Source: Candidatus Zixiibacteriota bacterium (GTDB lineage: Bacteria; Zixibacteria; MSB-5A5; UM-FILTER-46-8). Taken from it: 64,000 bases of DNA. This document shows, in pieces, positions 26,301 to 34,695 of this stretch (within the stretch, counting starts at the first letter, position 1; every line of letters starts with the position of its first letter). The position numbers and the translations under genes are program-made. Under the pieces are notes generated by a model. It worked only from the letters and a program-made list of their open reading frames with translations, made no database searches and was not told where the DNA came from. Location: assembly GCA_026983835.1 (NCBI GenBank), contig JALSTH010000009.1, positions 1 to 64,000 on the forward strand. The letters are read 5' to 3'.

Positions 26301-26570
26301 AATTCTAAAACTATGCCCGCCTATTCGAATATGGATCTAAAGCTTTATAAGGATTTTGGCATAAAAGGGCTTAATTTTACATATAATATCTGGATCTCGA
26401 ATCTCTTCAATAAGAGAAATGTGGTCCGAGTCTCCGGCGACACGGGGCTCCCATATACTTCGGTTTTAAGTTCCAATAGGATGATAATGACAGGGCTTGA
26501 ACACGATGCGGACCCTGCGAACTGGGGACCTGGGCGTAATATCAAGATGTCTTTGGCGGTGAGATTTTAA
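23310..26570 (+). CDS. TonB-dependent outer-membrane receptor with calcium-loop insertion
   Basis: 1086 residues from ATG 23310, chosen for AAAGGAGGT 6 nt upstream; the frame is open further but lacks a ribosome site. After a signal peptide comes a CarboxypepD_reg domain ('GQITGTVTDKKTGEPLPGVTV', ~30-115), as in SusC-like receptors, then a plug domain (~120-260: 'LATQVGFV', 'RGGRAGEVVFRVDGVDTND') and a large beta-barrel ending in aromatic MSLAVRF. An extracellular loop (~residues 473-627) contains eight D-x-N-x-N-G-x-[WY]-D loops of dockerin/EF-hand type, which should bind calcium. The receptor likely imports a large ligand or forms a surface complex with the next three gene products. The substrate is unknown. 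Confidence 0.88.
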   Translation: MGIPFGRRRVASLVCLLILGIWWSVVFGGTTGQITGTVTDKKTGEPLPGVTVLIKGTKIGAPTDFDGHYRIQNVPPGTYVLTASLVGYAQTIVSEVQVSIDKTTVINFKLTTEAVEMKEVKVVAKRKPIEGRVTQNEDAIGEKELDVIPVRDTKGILATQVGFVKRGTQLHARGGRAGEVVFRVDGVDTNDPLGVNSPRTSDTRVQDQSGRSLIKAESPFLSMDVSSTDISEISIIKAGWPAEYGNLQSGLVNLATKEGDPRFTRAYIEYTTDDFGSPSLNRYSFNTDRIDASLTGPVPLLKDVLLPKLGLEFPGQSLAYYASISVDKTDTYTSYAKYTPDISKPDWGKEDKIWDMFRLDIPKRQSNSYKTSLKLTYKIDAARKLNLSYKRDQSKYIAWDWDFRYIPENAPHEENWSELYQIYFTDKPGWVKNTFYELQISRYSIASTHKPGNLLPGDFLFYDQWDAFTSDQDVNHNGKWDPAEPYIDVNGNGVYDFGEPFSDLNGNGYWDAAEDFTDTNGNGVYDPDRASIVEPDEAEPYIDGDIIIGEPYIDLNRNGVYDEGIDIFTSEDDLNSNGRYDGPNSTWTPGIPYQDLNHNGQYDPPNQVYDPGEPYVDKNGNGKWDGRDLFFDSGFDRRATYSHRRSDIYTLKLDVTSAPSIHHDMKTGVEYKFIKMRMADLRYPWAYYVGPPDPGEPWNNRGIFRDFYWRTPKQGAFYIQDNISYGEMFFNLGFRWDYFIQADEVHAIESEEGVYYGDQKIKENRNKFAPRLGVSYPISDKAKVYFNYGHAYQLPEYYRFYARATQNIGSGALPIVGNVNLDYSKTIQYEVGIEYLINYAYKLKISGFYKDQYGLVNVIQGIGRLAADRYGNLDYARARGFEFELTKSIGDYLTWGAKYEYSWAFGKSSSGTSDYYLRAETRQIPLQESALDWDIRHQVTIDATLRIREDDHPVFAGIKLPDAWGASILWQVNSGFPFSPSSKYPGISVIGREEPPANSKTMPAYSNMDLKLYKDFGIKGLNFTYNIWISNLFNKRNVVRVSGDTGLPYTSVLSSNRMIMTGLEHDADPANWGPGRNIKMSLAVRF
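24724..25190 (+). repeat. Eight EF-hand-like D-x-N-x-N-G repeats inside the TonB receptor
   Basis: Coding repeat. Eight nine-residue loops (DVNHNGKWD, DVNGNGVYD, DLNGNGYWD, DTNGNGVYD, DLNRNGVYD, DLNSNGRYD, DLNHNGQYD, DKNGNGKWD) are linked by acidic 'GEPY/F' spacers. The pattern matches type I dockerin and thrombospondin type 3 calcium loops. Nucleotide repeats are diverged, so the array is old rather than a recent expansion. Confidence 0.85.
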
Positions 26571-26581
26571 CTGAACTAAAA

Positions 26582-26612
26582 GGGGTTCGCTTGCAATATA
26601 AAGCGAACCCTT
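26582..26612 (+). promoter_or_regulatory. Intercistronic hairpin after the TonB receptor
   Basis: A 10-bp perfect stem GGGTTCGCTT/AAGCGAACCC (26583-26592, 26601-26610) has an 8-nt loop and only two T residues after it. It lacks a proper U-tract, so it more likely stabilises or partly attenuates the transcript than ends it. Confidence 0.55.
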
Positions 26613-26643
26613 ACTAATAGAGAGGAACTAAGGGAGATAGCAG

Positions 26644-29283
26644 ATGAAATTTTTTAGGTGGAAATTTTTGAAGATTGGTTATCCTTTGCTGCCGCTTACC
26701 GTTTTGGCTGTTTTACTGTTGACTGTGAATGGTTTTGGTAGGACTATGCCGAAGGCGAGGGAGTTTAATCTGCACAAGCCGGCGGCTGGGGTGCCGAACA
26801 CGATTAATGCAACTCATAGGATCTCCAATATCTGGTTTACCGTGACCAACTGGGGTTTTTTAGGTAGTGCGCAAGATCCGAACATAATTGATTGTGAAAC
26901 CGGATTAGCTGCGCCGTCTTGTGAGTTCCCGGGAGGCTCCGAATTGGAGTATCTGTTTCAGGGAGCTTTATGGATTGGGGCAATTGTAGATGGTGATACT
27001 TTGGTTTCCTGCGGTACAGATGGTTGGTGGGATTCTCATGAGTTTTTCCCGGATGTCGCAACCGACTCCACAGGTAAAATTTGGTTGGGTTCAACTCGGC
27101 CCGAAGGTTCGTATCCACGGACTATGACCGATTGCTATCCGGATCAATTCGATATTGACCACTCGATTTCAGAGGAAGATTTTACGGCTTATTATGCTGA
27201 TACGAATGTCACTTATGCGGATGTTGATCCGATCGATCAAAGGCCCCTTCAGCCGATAGGGCTTCAAGTAGAGCAGAAAAGCTATTCGTGGTCTTACGAT
27301 TACGCCGAAGATTTTATAATCTTCGATTTCAAAATAACAAATATCGGTTCGTCTCCCATAAACGATATGTGGGTGGCGTTCCATATAGATGCTGATGTCC
27401 ACCATCGGCTTAACAGTGCCTCTGGTGCTCAGGACGATATGACCGGTTTTTTGCAGAAATTTAAACCGATAGATGCGCTTCCCGAGCCGATTGATATCAA
27501 GACCGCTTATATTATGGACAATGACGGCGATCCTTCAAGCGATGGGACTTGGGATAACAAATCCGTTAGAAGTTGCACGGGTGTTAGGGTGGTGAGAGTT
27601 CCTGAAGGTTCGGATAGTATAGGATTCAACTGGTGGATATCGAATATCAATTCTAATTTGGATTGGGGACCGCAGCATATGGACAATTATCACGGTCCTT
27701 GGCCCGGCGGCGGTAATGGAACTCCCGGAGGAGACCCTGCCCGTTATCTGACGATATCCAACCGCGAGTTCGATTATGATCAGGCTTACGCCGCCATTGA
27801 TTATTCTGGCGGCGATTCTGCCGGGACGAAATGGATTCCGCCGTTGCCTTCAACCAATGCGAAGGATATTGCCAACGGGTATGATACCCGTTATACTTAC
27901 TCCTTCGGACCTTTTGAGACAATCCAACCGGGAGATTCACTTCTTTTGACGGTTGCTTACATCGGCGGTGAGGATGTCCATGTTAATCCTAACGATTACA
28001 AAAATATATTCGAAGGTAACGAGACTGACACTTCAGCTATTCACGCTTTTATAAACAGTCTGGATTTTACGGATTTTGCCGTCAATGCGACTTGGGCTGA
28101 ATGGGTTTACGACAATCCGGGTGTTGATACTGATGGCGACGGAGATTCGGGAAAATATGTTTGCTTAAACGATAGTTGTACCGATAGGATCTGGATAAAG
28201 GGAGATGGTGTTCCGGATTTCGCGGGACCTCCTCCGCCACCATCACCCGAATTAACTTTCGAAACTGAACCGAATAATGTTAACATCCTTTGGGATGGTG
28301 AAAAATCGGAGCATACCCCCGATTTATTCAGCGGTGAGGTCGATTTTGAAGGATACAAAATATATAGATCGAGATCCGGGGTGCTGAATGATTTCACCCT
28401 TTTGGGTTCCTATGACCGTATTGACTATGACAGCTTGGCTTGGGACCCGGTAAATAAGAGGATGAAGTTGAGCAAGAAATCCCCTATGACACTTGGGGAA
28501 CTTTTAACGAGGGCTGATACGAGCTCTTCTTTCAGGTTCGTGGTCGATCTTAAACCGCCTTATACACCGATTATTTGTCCGGATACGACTATCGATGGGA
28601 CTACATATAAGTGGTTTATCCCGCACGGCTATAATATAGGTTGTTATGAGGATACGGTTTTCACTCAGGATACGACGGGTGTCGGTGCGTTGGGGCTTGG
28701 TGGTATTATTCCCGATTCATTGGAAATACATTCCGCTATCTATGATTCGACTGTTGTAGCATTGGATCCGAATACCGGCGATAGCATTGATATAAATTAT
28801 TACACTTTCTCAGTCGATTCGGTATTGTCGAGCGTGCCCTATTATTATGCGGTAACATCCTTCGATTATGGCAATCCGGTGACCGGTTTATCGCCGTTGG
28901 AGAGCTCGAAGGCAATTAATATGCGGGCTATTTATGCGATAGGCGATTTTGACCATATCGAAAGTGATATTTATGTTTATCCTAACCCGTATATTTTGGA
29001 CGGTAGGTACAGAAATCAGGGCTGGGAGAATGTTAATGAAGATCCGGCATATTCCCAGCGGATTTATTTCACCAACCTCCCCGGGAAATGCACCATAAGG
29101 ATATTCACATTGGACGGCGATTTGGTCGATAAGATAGAATTCGACCCGAGCGATTCCGATCAGCCGATTGCGAGCTGGGATCTTATTTCCCGTAATACAC
29201 AATCGATTGTATCAGGGATATATCTTTATAGTGTGGATTATGAGGGTGGCCGTCAAATGGGTAAGTTCGTGATAATTAAATAA
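26644..29283 (+). CDS. Large secreted surface protein with short T9SS-type sorting end
   Basis: 879 residues. An N-terminal hydrophobic signal (~15-32, ending near GFGRT) leads into a long beta-rich body. A fibronectin-III-like region with a Pro run (GPPPPPSPELTFE) lies at ~530 and continues 'FEGYKIYRSRSG'. The C-terminus 'DIYVYPNPYILDGRY' followed ~75 residues later by 'SGIYLYSVDYEGGRQMGKFVIIK' is a divergent type A sorting domain. That points to export across the outer membrane and surface display. No enzyme motif is visible. It follows the TonB receptor (73-bp gap with a hairpin) and precedes a PorV-like gene 41 bp downstream. The set recurs, as I recall, in FCB candidate phyla, and a co-function at the surface is inferred. 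Confidence 0.75.
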   Translation: MKFFRWKFLKIGYPLLPLTVLAVLLLTVNGFGRTMPKAREFNLHKPAAGVPNTINATHRISNIWFTVTNWGFLGSAQDPNIIDCETGLAAPSCEFPGGSELEYLFQGALWIGAIVDGDTLVSCGTDGWWDSHEFFPDVATDSTGKIWLGSTRPEGSYPRTMTDCYPDQFDIDHSISEEDFTAYYADTNVTYADVDPIDQRPLQPIGLQVEQKSYSWSYDYAEDFIIFDFKITNIGSSPINDMWVAFHIDADVHHRLNSASGAQDDMTGFLQKFKPIDALPEPIDIKTAYIMDNDGDPSSDGTWDNKSVRSCTGVRVVRVPEGSDSIGFNWWISNINSNLDWGPQHMDNYHGPWPGGGNGTPGGDPARYLTISNREFDYDQAYAAIDYSGGDSAGTKWIPPLPSTNAKDIANGYDTRYTYSFGPFETIQPGDSLLLTVAYIGGEDVHVNPNDYKNIFEGNETDTSAIHAFINSLDFTDFAVNATWAEWVYDNPGVDTDGDGDSGKYVCLNDSCTDRIWIKGDGVPDFAGPPPPPSPELTFETEPNNVNILWDGEKSEHTPDLFSGEVDFEGYKIYRSRSGVLNDFTLLGSYDRIDYDSLAWDPVNKRMKLSKKSPMTLGELLTRADTSSSFRFVVDLKPPYTPIICPDTTIDGTTYKWFIPHGYNIGCYEDTVFTQDTTGVGALGLGGIIPDSLEIHSAIYDSTVVALDPNTGDSIDINYYTFSVDSVLSSVPYYYAVTSFDYGNPVTGLSPLESSKAINMRAIYAIGDFDHIESDIYVYPNPYILDGRYRNQGWENVNEDPAYSQRIYFTNLPGKCTIRIFTLDGDLVDKIEFDPSDSDQPIASWDLISRNTQSIVSGIYLYSVDYEGGRQMGKFVIIK

Positions 29284-29324
29284 ATAAGGAATAAACGGTG
29301 GTTTTTTACAATAAGGAGAAGATT

Positions 29325-30281
29325 ATGAAAAAGGCAGCGATAATTGCCCTTGCCGTTCTGCTCCTGCCCTCGTTGGCTTATGGTCAAGCGAAGGTAGGGA
29401 CCGCCGGTGCGCAATTTTTGGAGGTCGGTGTATCGGCTCGTGCAATGGCGTTGGGAGAAGCTGTAGTTTCGAACATAGACGATGCTTCCGCCCTTTATTA
29501 TAACCCGGCGGCGATTGCCGGATTCGATAAATACAAAGCGATGTTTACTCATATCGCTTATCCCGGCGATATTGGGATTAATTACGAATTCGCCGGACTG
29601 ACTATCCCGATGCCTTCGCTTATGGGGAATGTGGGTGTATCGTTTTATATGCTTTCAACCGATAATATGGCTGTTCGGACCTACGAACATCCTGATGGAA
29701 CGGGGGAAACATTTCAGGCGAAGGATTATGCTCTCGGATTAAGTTATGGGGCGGCTTTGACGGAGCATTTTAGCTTGGGGGTTACCCTTAAATACCTTGC
29801 CGAGTTATACTACACTTATAAGGCGGATGGCTGGAGCGCGGATATGGGTACATATTATGACACGGGATTCCGTAATTTACGGATTTGTATGTTGTTATCC
29901 AATTTCGGCCCTGATCTGAAATTCATCAATGAAAAATATCCGTTGCCCATAACTTTTAAATTCGGCGCCTCCATTGATTTAATTCAAGGACCCACTCACA
30001 GGATTATCCTCTCGGGTGAAATGGCTCATCCCAATGATAACCTTGAGAAATATTCGATGGGATTGGAATATTGGTTTAACGATATGGTAGCTTTGCGTGT
30101 GGGAAAAAAATATAATGTGGATTATATAGCCGATAAGAATATGTTTTCAACAAGGGGTATTACTCTCGGCGGTGGCTTAAAAACCGATATCTCCAACTTT
30201 ACGATTAGTATCGATTATGGATATCAGGACTTCGGATACCTTGATGAGACCCACAGGTTCTCACTGGGTGTGGAATTTTAG
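29325..30281 (+). CDS. PorV/PorQ-like outer-membrane protein
   Basis: 318 residues from ATG 29325, which follows AAGGAG; an earlier in-frame start lacks a site. The signal peptide ends YGQA. The mature start 'GTAGAQFLEVGVSARAMALGEAVVSNIDDASALYYNPA' is the signature of the PorV/PorQ (UPF0164) family. Beta-strands follow to a terminal Phe (HRFSLGVEF). PorV relatives shuttle type IX cargo from the translocon to the attachment complex, so its place beside a sorting-domain protein is meaningful. Other family members are simple barrels, so the exact role is inferred. Confidence 0.82.
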   Translation: MKKAAIIALAVLLLPSLAYGQAKVGTAGAQFLEVGVSARAMALGEAVVSNIDDASALYYNPAAIAGFDKYKAMFTHIAYPGDIGINYEFAGLTIPMPSLMGNVGVSFYMLSTDNMAVRTYEHPDGTGETFQAKDYALGLSYGAALTEHFSLGVTLKYLAELYYTYKADGWSADMGTYYDTGFRNLRICMLLSNFGPDLKFINEKYPLPITFKFGASIDLIQGPTHRIILSGEMAHPNDNLEKYSMGLEYWFNDMVALRVGKKYNVDYIADKNMFSTRGITLGGGLKTDISNFTISIDYGYQDFGYLDETHRFSLGVEF

Positions 30282-30299
30282 TTAATCGGAGGTTAATGA

Positions 30300-32072
30300 A
30301 TGCGGATAAAAAAATTGCTTTGGATGGTCCCCATATTACTTATGGCGACTTCGGTGTATATGTTGGGTTGCTCGAAACTTGAATTGGGCGGGACTGAGAA
30401 GCCGAATATCTCTCCGAGGGTCTTTTTCACGAATGTCCCAAACGACTCAACGCACTTCTCATACAACCCGCCGATATCCTGGTATGGTACGGATGTCGAT
30501 GGAGTTATTGAGGCGTATTATTACAAACTCATCCTGAAGGATAGTATGACTGTTGACCCGGGGACTTACGCGAACTCCATTACTTCTCCGGATAGCTCTT
30601 GGACGATGGTCGAAGCTTCTCAGGATACAATAAAACTTTACGCTCCCGAAAACCCTGATTCGTCATACGAGCAGTATATCTTTTTGACGGCTCAAGATGA
30701 TGATAGTGCTTATGCGAAAGTCAAATATCGGCTGTATTCGCGGCAGAATCACCCTCCGAATACATATTTGGATACTGAATTCTGGAGGACTTATTACAGT
30801 TATCCATATCTTACCGACTATTACGGCGGTATAAATGTAAGTTGGCACGGTGTCGATTCTTTGGATTTTCCCGAAGACCAACCCGATTTCGAGTATTATT
30901 GGGCGTTATTCGGTCCTTTCTCTTCACCGGATAGTATTGTCGCTGAATCGCTGACTGTCGATGATATTTACAGTGCCTATGATTCCACTTTAAACAAGGT
31001 AGTGAAATGGGAATCTTATGATTCCACCGATGGGGATAATTGGGTGTCCGATAAAGAAGTAACCCTTTATAATCTTCGTTCGGGATATTATTGGTTCTGG
31101 GTAATGGCGCGGGACGATGCTTTTGTTATCGACAGCCTTTATACCAATGAGGAAGGTGATACCTTATCGGCAGGGGTTCTGCATATTATCCAACCTTATT
31201 ATACCTCTGATAATGAAGCTAAGGATATCTTGGTTGTTGATGATTCCCGTTATAGAAATTTTCCGGCGGAGATGGATGATAAGACCACGGCGAGGGACTT
31301 TTATATGGGAATATTCGAGAATCTCGGAATCGATACGGCGAAATCGGTCGGTTGGATAGACAATAGTTCCGCCCAGAAATTTACCGGAAACGGAGGTCCC
31401 GAATCGGACTCGCTGCCGATGTATAAGATGGTTATGGTTTTGAATGATGACTGGTTCCAAGAGCTTTCGGATTCCATAGTCTCTTGGTATAAGCGATACC
31501 TGAATGTCGGTGGTAAGATAATGGTGACAGGCCGTAATACTTTCTGTTCAAAACCCCGTGGTAGTATCGAGTATAAGGAAAAGATATATTATGGTTTTGA
31601 AGCTGGCGATACACCGTTGGGGCATTTTGCGAGCGATTATTTCAATTTGGATTATGCGATTTATCCGGGTTGGAATTTCCAGACAAATCTTGATCAGGAG
31701 ATGATCGGTGCTTATTCGGATGATGCGTCGTTCAGCGATGTAACATTCGACACGAGTAAAGTTATCGAAATCGCTAAAAACGGTTCCAATTGGTGGTATG
31801 AAACCAATACCTCATACTTGCCGGCGGTTGAATATCTGTCGAGGTTGGATGAATCCGAGACGATATTCAAATTTATGTCATACGAGCCTATCGGCTCTGA
31901 TTTCGATGGCTGGCCTGTGGCTGTTCGATATGCTCCTACGATGACGGTTGGTGGGCAAACGAGAACTGCTTTTATGACCTCGTATTTCTCCTTCCCGATA
32001 TATTATGTCCAGACCGATGAGGCTGTCGAACTGATGAGGACTATGCTCGAGTGGTATGGTATTTTACAATAG
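30300..32072 (+). CDS. Large surface lipoprotein of unknown function
   Basis: 590 residues. The signal ends in YMLGC, so Cys24 is a clear lipidation site. The body begins with Ig-like or fibronectin-like beta-sandwiches ('ISWYGTDVDGVIEAYYYKL', ~55-260). A second half starts with 'ILVVDDSRYRNFPAEMDDKTT' (~312); it may be a Rossmann-like glutamine-amidotransferase/ThuA-type fold, judging from the strand-helix pattern, with no catalytic residues that I can name. The ATG follows CGGAGG and overlaps the intergenic sequence after the PorV-like gene by design of an operon. It closes the receptor-cargo-PorV-lipoprotein module and is followed by a strong hairpin. Confidence 0.7.
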   Translation: MRIKKLLWMVPILLMATSVYMLGCSKLELGGTEKPNISPRVFFTNVPNDSTHFSYNPPISWYGTDVDGVIEAYYYKLILKDSMTVDPGTYANSITSPDSSWTMVEASQDTIKLYAPENPDSSYEQYIFLTAQDDDSAYAKVKYRLYSRQNHPPNTYLDTEFWRTYYSYPYLTDYYGGINVSWHGVDSLDFPEDQPDFEYYWALFGPFSSPDSIVAESLTVDDIYSAYDSTLNKVVKWESYDSTDGDNWVSDKEVTLYNLRSGYYWFWVMARDDAFVIDSLYTNEEGDTLSAGVLHIIQPYYTSDNEAKDILVVDDSRYRNFPAEMDDKTTARDFYMGIFENLGIDTAKSVGWIDNSSAQKFTGNGGPESDSLPMYKMVMVLNDDWFQELSDSIVSWYKRYLNVGGKIMVTGRNTFCSKPRGSIEYKEKIYYGFEAGDTPLGHFASDYFNLDYAIYPGWNFQTNLDQEMIGAYSDDASFSDVTFDTSKVIEIAKNGSNWWYETNTSYLPAVEYLSRLDESETIFKFMSYEPIGSDFDGWPVAVRYAPTMTVGGQTRTAFMTSYFSFPIYYVQTDEAVELMRTMLEWYGILQ

Positions 32073-32088
32073 GCCTCTTTTCCAAATT

Positions 32089-32122
32089 AAAAGCCGGTCC
32101 TGATTTGAGGATCGGCTTTTTT
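32089..32122. terminator. Bidirectional rho-independent terminator
   Basis: The stem AAAAGCCGGTCC/GGATCGGCTTTT has one G-T pair and a loop of eight bases, followed by T6 on the plus strand. The A-run on the left gives a T-rich tail on the minus strand, so it also ends the long minus-strand operon finishing with pdxJ at 32151. Confidence 0.85.
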
Positions 32123-32150
32123 ATTGCGGTATTTTTTTAAGGGATTAGGC

Positions 32151-32867
32151 TTAATCTTGTATAATAATGGACATCTCCCGCACAGCCTTTTCCATACCGA
32201 CGAATAGAGCCCTGCTTATTATCGAATGGCCGATGGAAAATTCCTCGAAAACTCCGATGTCGAGGACAGGTTTGATATTGCGATAATTCAACCCCCTGCC
32301 GCCAATAACTCCCATTAGAAGTTTGGAAGCTAACGAGGCTGCTGCTGAAAGAATCTCTAATTCCCGAGCTTGGTCCGTTGAGTTTTTGGTGGAGGAATAG
32401 GCGGTAGTGGATATCTCGATATAATCTGTTTTGAGCTTCGCCGCTTTTTTAATGCTGTCGATTTGCGGTTCGATTAATATACAGGTTAATATATCATTTT
32501 GCTGTAATGCAGGGATTATCTCTGCGAGACGATCGTAATCATTATCCAAATCTACTTCATTGACCGATATTGGATTTTGGTTGTTTTCGGAGATAAAACT
32601 AACCATATCGGGTTTCACCTCGATTGCCTTGTCTATCATTTTATCAACTATCGGGATTTCTAAAGTCAAGGGTAGATGGGTTGTGTTTCTCAGCAGATAT
32701 AGATCTCTATCTTTACAATATCGATTGTCCTCCCTTAAATGTATGCTTATTCCATCCGCCCCCGCCGATTCGGCTATTACCGCGATATGAATCGGGTCGG
32801 GAGTTTTAGCTCCGGCTGACTCCCTGAGTGCCGCAATCTCATTGATTTTAATATTTAATCTCGCCAT
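32151..32867 (-). CDS. Divergent pyridoxine 5'-phosphate synthase-like protein (PdxJ family)
   Basis: 238 residues, full PdxJ length and clear family pattern: 'PDPIHIAVIAESAGADGISIHLRED', 'RDLYLLRNT', 'LTLEI', 'GGRGLNYRNIKPV', 'FSIGHSIISRALFVGMEKAVREM'. Compared with E. coli PdxJ as I recall it, several active-site positions differ. The N-terminal NIDH is KINE, the second His after HLRED is Tyr (NRY), NAGH is IGGR, and the TTEGGL loop is gone. Retained are the first His of HLRED, the Glu of LTLE and the His of IGH. It may be an inactive or re-purposed paralogue, or a strongly diverged but working enzyme making pyridoxine phosphate. It ends the ten-kilobase minus-strand operon. GGAG precedes the ATG. 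Confidence 0.8.
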   Translation of the reverse strand: MARLNIKINEIAALRESAGAKTPDPIHIAVIAESAGADGISIHLREDNRYCKDRDLYLLRNTTHLPLTLEIPIVDKMIDKAIEVKPDMVSFISENNQNPISVNEVDLDNDYDRLAEIIPALQQNDILTCILIEPQIDSIKKAAKLKTDYIEISTTAYSSTKNSTDQARELEILSAAASLASKLLMGVIGGRGLNYRNIKPVLDIGVFEEFSIGHSIISRALFVGMEKAVREMSIIIQD

Positions 32868-32930
32868 TTTTCACTCCATATCCGTCGATCTAAATTATTC
32901 CGTTTAATTCTTACACTTGAATTGTGATGA

Positions 32931-34121
32931 TTAAGTTATCCTCATTATCATTTGAGAGATAGGGATTATTACGCAATTTAATCTATTAAGTATCTTCGAT
33001 GTTTTTTTTAGGCTTTCGTTTCTGTTTTGTCCTGAGTCTACGATAATAATTCCCCAATTACCGGTGAACAGCATCCTGCGATGATAGTTCAATATTTGCA
33101 GACGCAAATCGCTGTTTTGAGCGGTTATTCGGTTTAGAAAGGGTATTAATTTAATTTTCCCGTTTGCCGTTGAATTCCCTGCTTCCTCATAATCGGTGTC
33201 GGTGCCACAAAAGATAATGAAATTCGATTTGTTTAATTGTTCCAATAAATCATCATCGAAATGCCATTTCCTGCCGCGAGCATAAATATATTTGAAATTT
33301 CCGGCGAGCCGTTTCAAAATATTCATCGCTTGCTCTAAATTCTTTACTTTTTTCAAACCGACAATGTGTGAGGCGGCATTCATTAGTCTTATGAACTTCG
33401 GCGTGGAAAAAGGTATTTCATACAATATCTGTTCGATTCCGCTTGAAAGAAGCCTTTCCCTTGTTTTGGTGAACCCCTTTTCACCCGGGGTAAGTATATA
33501 TGCATACATCGCTCCGGAATTCATTACCGCCTCCTGATCGTTGGGGGGGAGGGATTGAATTTTATCGATTATTATAGTTAGATATGAAGCCAAAGGAGTG
33601 GTATTAGGGTCGGATATCAGGGTGAAGTTAAATTTCGATTTATCCTCTCCTTCGATAAAGAATTCAAGGGATTTCCCATCGGGGCTTTGCACGCAGTCTG
33701 TGATTGTAAAACCGGTGCCGCTGAGATTATCTACAAGTTCCTTATGAAAAAGCATTTTCGGGTATAAGGGCGATAACCGTATCTCATTTTGTTGCGGAGC
33801 GATATCTTCTCCCTTTTCGTCTTTCCAATGAACATCATCGGGATTTACCCCAAAGGAGGAGGCTGTGGAGATAATGGCAGCCTTCAAACTCGCAAAATGC
33901 TCAGGGGGATATTTTTCGCTGAATAATCTAAAATCGGATAGCGAGGAATATCCCATAATGGGAGGTAAAAGACGGATTCCAAGATATGCTATCCCTATAA
34001 TAATTATTATTATGAACAGAGAGCGGAGCAGCCTTCCAAAAACTGAAGCAGTTCGCCTTTTCGCGGATCGCTGTCTCCTGCTGACCCGTCCTGTAATGTT
34101 TGATTTGCTCCTGCGTGCCAT
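32931..34121 (-). CDS. Membrane-anchored protein resembling divergent polysaccharide deacetylase (YibQ-like)
   Basis: 396 residues. A very basic N-terminus (~1-25) precedes one transmembrane helix (~31-55). The remainder is extracytoplasmic. The region ~185-390 follows the outline of the divergent polysaccharide deacetylase family: a hydrophobic strand ending in IIID (YLTIIIDKI), then 'YILTPGEKG', 'TRERLLSSGIEQILYEIPFS' and a late 'WGIIIVDSG'. Typical metal ligands of active deacetylases (an N-terminal DD and later histidines) are not obvious, so it may be a degenerate binding form. It sits in the operon 12 bp after the second lipoprotein and 63 bp before the PdxJ-like gene. Confidence 0.45.
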   Translation of the reverse strand: MARRSKSNITGRVSRRQRSAKRRTASVFGRLLRSLFIIIIIIGIAYLGIRLLPPIMGYSSLSDFRLFSEKYPPEHFASLKAAIISTASSFGVNPDDVHWKDEKGEDIAPQQNEIRLSPLYPKMLFHKELVDNLSGTGFTITDCVQSPDGKSLEFFIEGEDKSKFNFTLISDPNTTPLASYLTIIIDKIQSLPPNDQEAVMNSGAMYAYILTPGEKGFTKTRERLLSSGIEQILYEIPFSTPKFIRLMNAASHIVGLKKVKNLEQAMNILKRLAGNFKYIYARGRKWHFDDDLLEQLNKSNFIIFCGTDTDYEEAGNSTANGKIKLIPFLNRITAQNSDLRLQILNYHRRMLFTGNWGIIIVDSGQNRNESLKKTSKILNRLNCVIIPISQMIMRIT

Positions 34122-34133
34122 TATGAATTTAGT

Positions 34134-34685
34134 CTATCCGGGTATCGAAAGGTCTTTCCAGATGGCAATCCTCCAGATACCACTCTCATCCTTTTCAAAT
34201 TTAAATATCGCTCTTCCTGTAGCTTCCATTTGTTGATAACCGAAATCTCCGGAAATATCCTTTAAGGATAGGTGGAATATGACCTGACGGGCTTCCCAAT
34301 CCGGGGGATCCTCCGGATCGAGATTTGCGTTGAATACCTGCCAGGTGTCAAGGCGTATCTCATCAAAAGCCTCGAATAACCCTTCGGTTCGATAAATATC
34401 CCCCCCGATACCATCACGGGGAACGGTTACGGTTTCGATATTCCCCTCCCTGTCCTGATCGAGATAAATAAAAATGAAATCTTTCGCTAAGGTATGTTCG
34501 TATATATCGATATCCCTGTTTTCGTAAGAATACTTGAAATTCACCAAAACGCTGTCGGGTGAGGTCTGAGCGGCAATGGGTTTATATAATCCGGGTCCCG
34601 CTTCGGGTGGGGTAAACGGATTGATACATACCAAAAACGGAGAGATGGAAAAAATAAGAATGAGGGGGAGAATCGATTTATTCAT
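34134..34685 (-). CDS. Small lipoprotein, second of a tandem related pair
   Basis: 183 residues from the ATG at 34685. This start opens a normal lipoprotein signal (MNKSILPLILIFSISPFLVC) and lies 10 bp after the previous stop; a longer in-frame start has no signal-like N-terminus. After lipidated Cys20 comes 'NPFTPPEAGPG' and then an alpha+beta domain with 'PDSVLVNFKYSYENRDIDIYEHTLAKDF', which suggests the SnoaL/NTF2-like (DUF4440-type) cone fold. The domain aligns by eye with the upstream neighbour. Function unknown; probably part of an envelope complex with the barrel encoded upstream. Confidence 0.65.
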   Translation of the reverse strand: MNKSILPLILIFSISPFLVCINPFTPPEAGPGLYKPIAAQTSPDSVLVNFKYSYENRDIDIYEHTLAKDFIFIYLDQDREGNIETVTVPRDGIGGDIYRTEGLFEAFDEIRLDTWQVFNANLDPEDPPDWEARQVIFHLSLKDISGDFGYQQMEATGRAIFKFEKDESGIWRIAIWKDLSIPG

Positions 34686-34695
34686 CACAATCGAT

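Noticed and set aside
26582-26612. Full transcription terminator after the TonB receptor
   Set aside because: Good hairpin, but no T-run follows and the next gene belongs to the same module, so it is listed as an intercistronic hairpin only.
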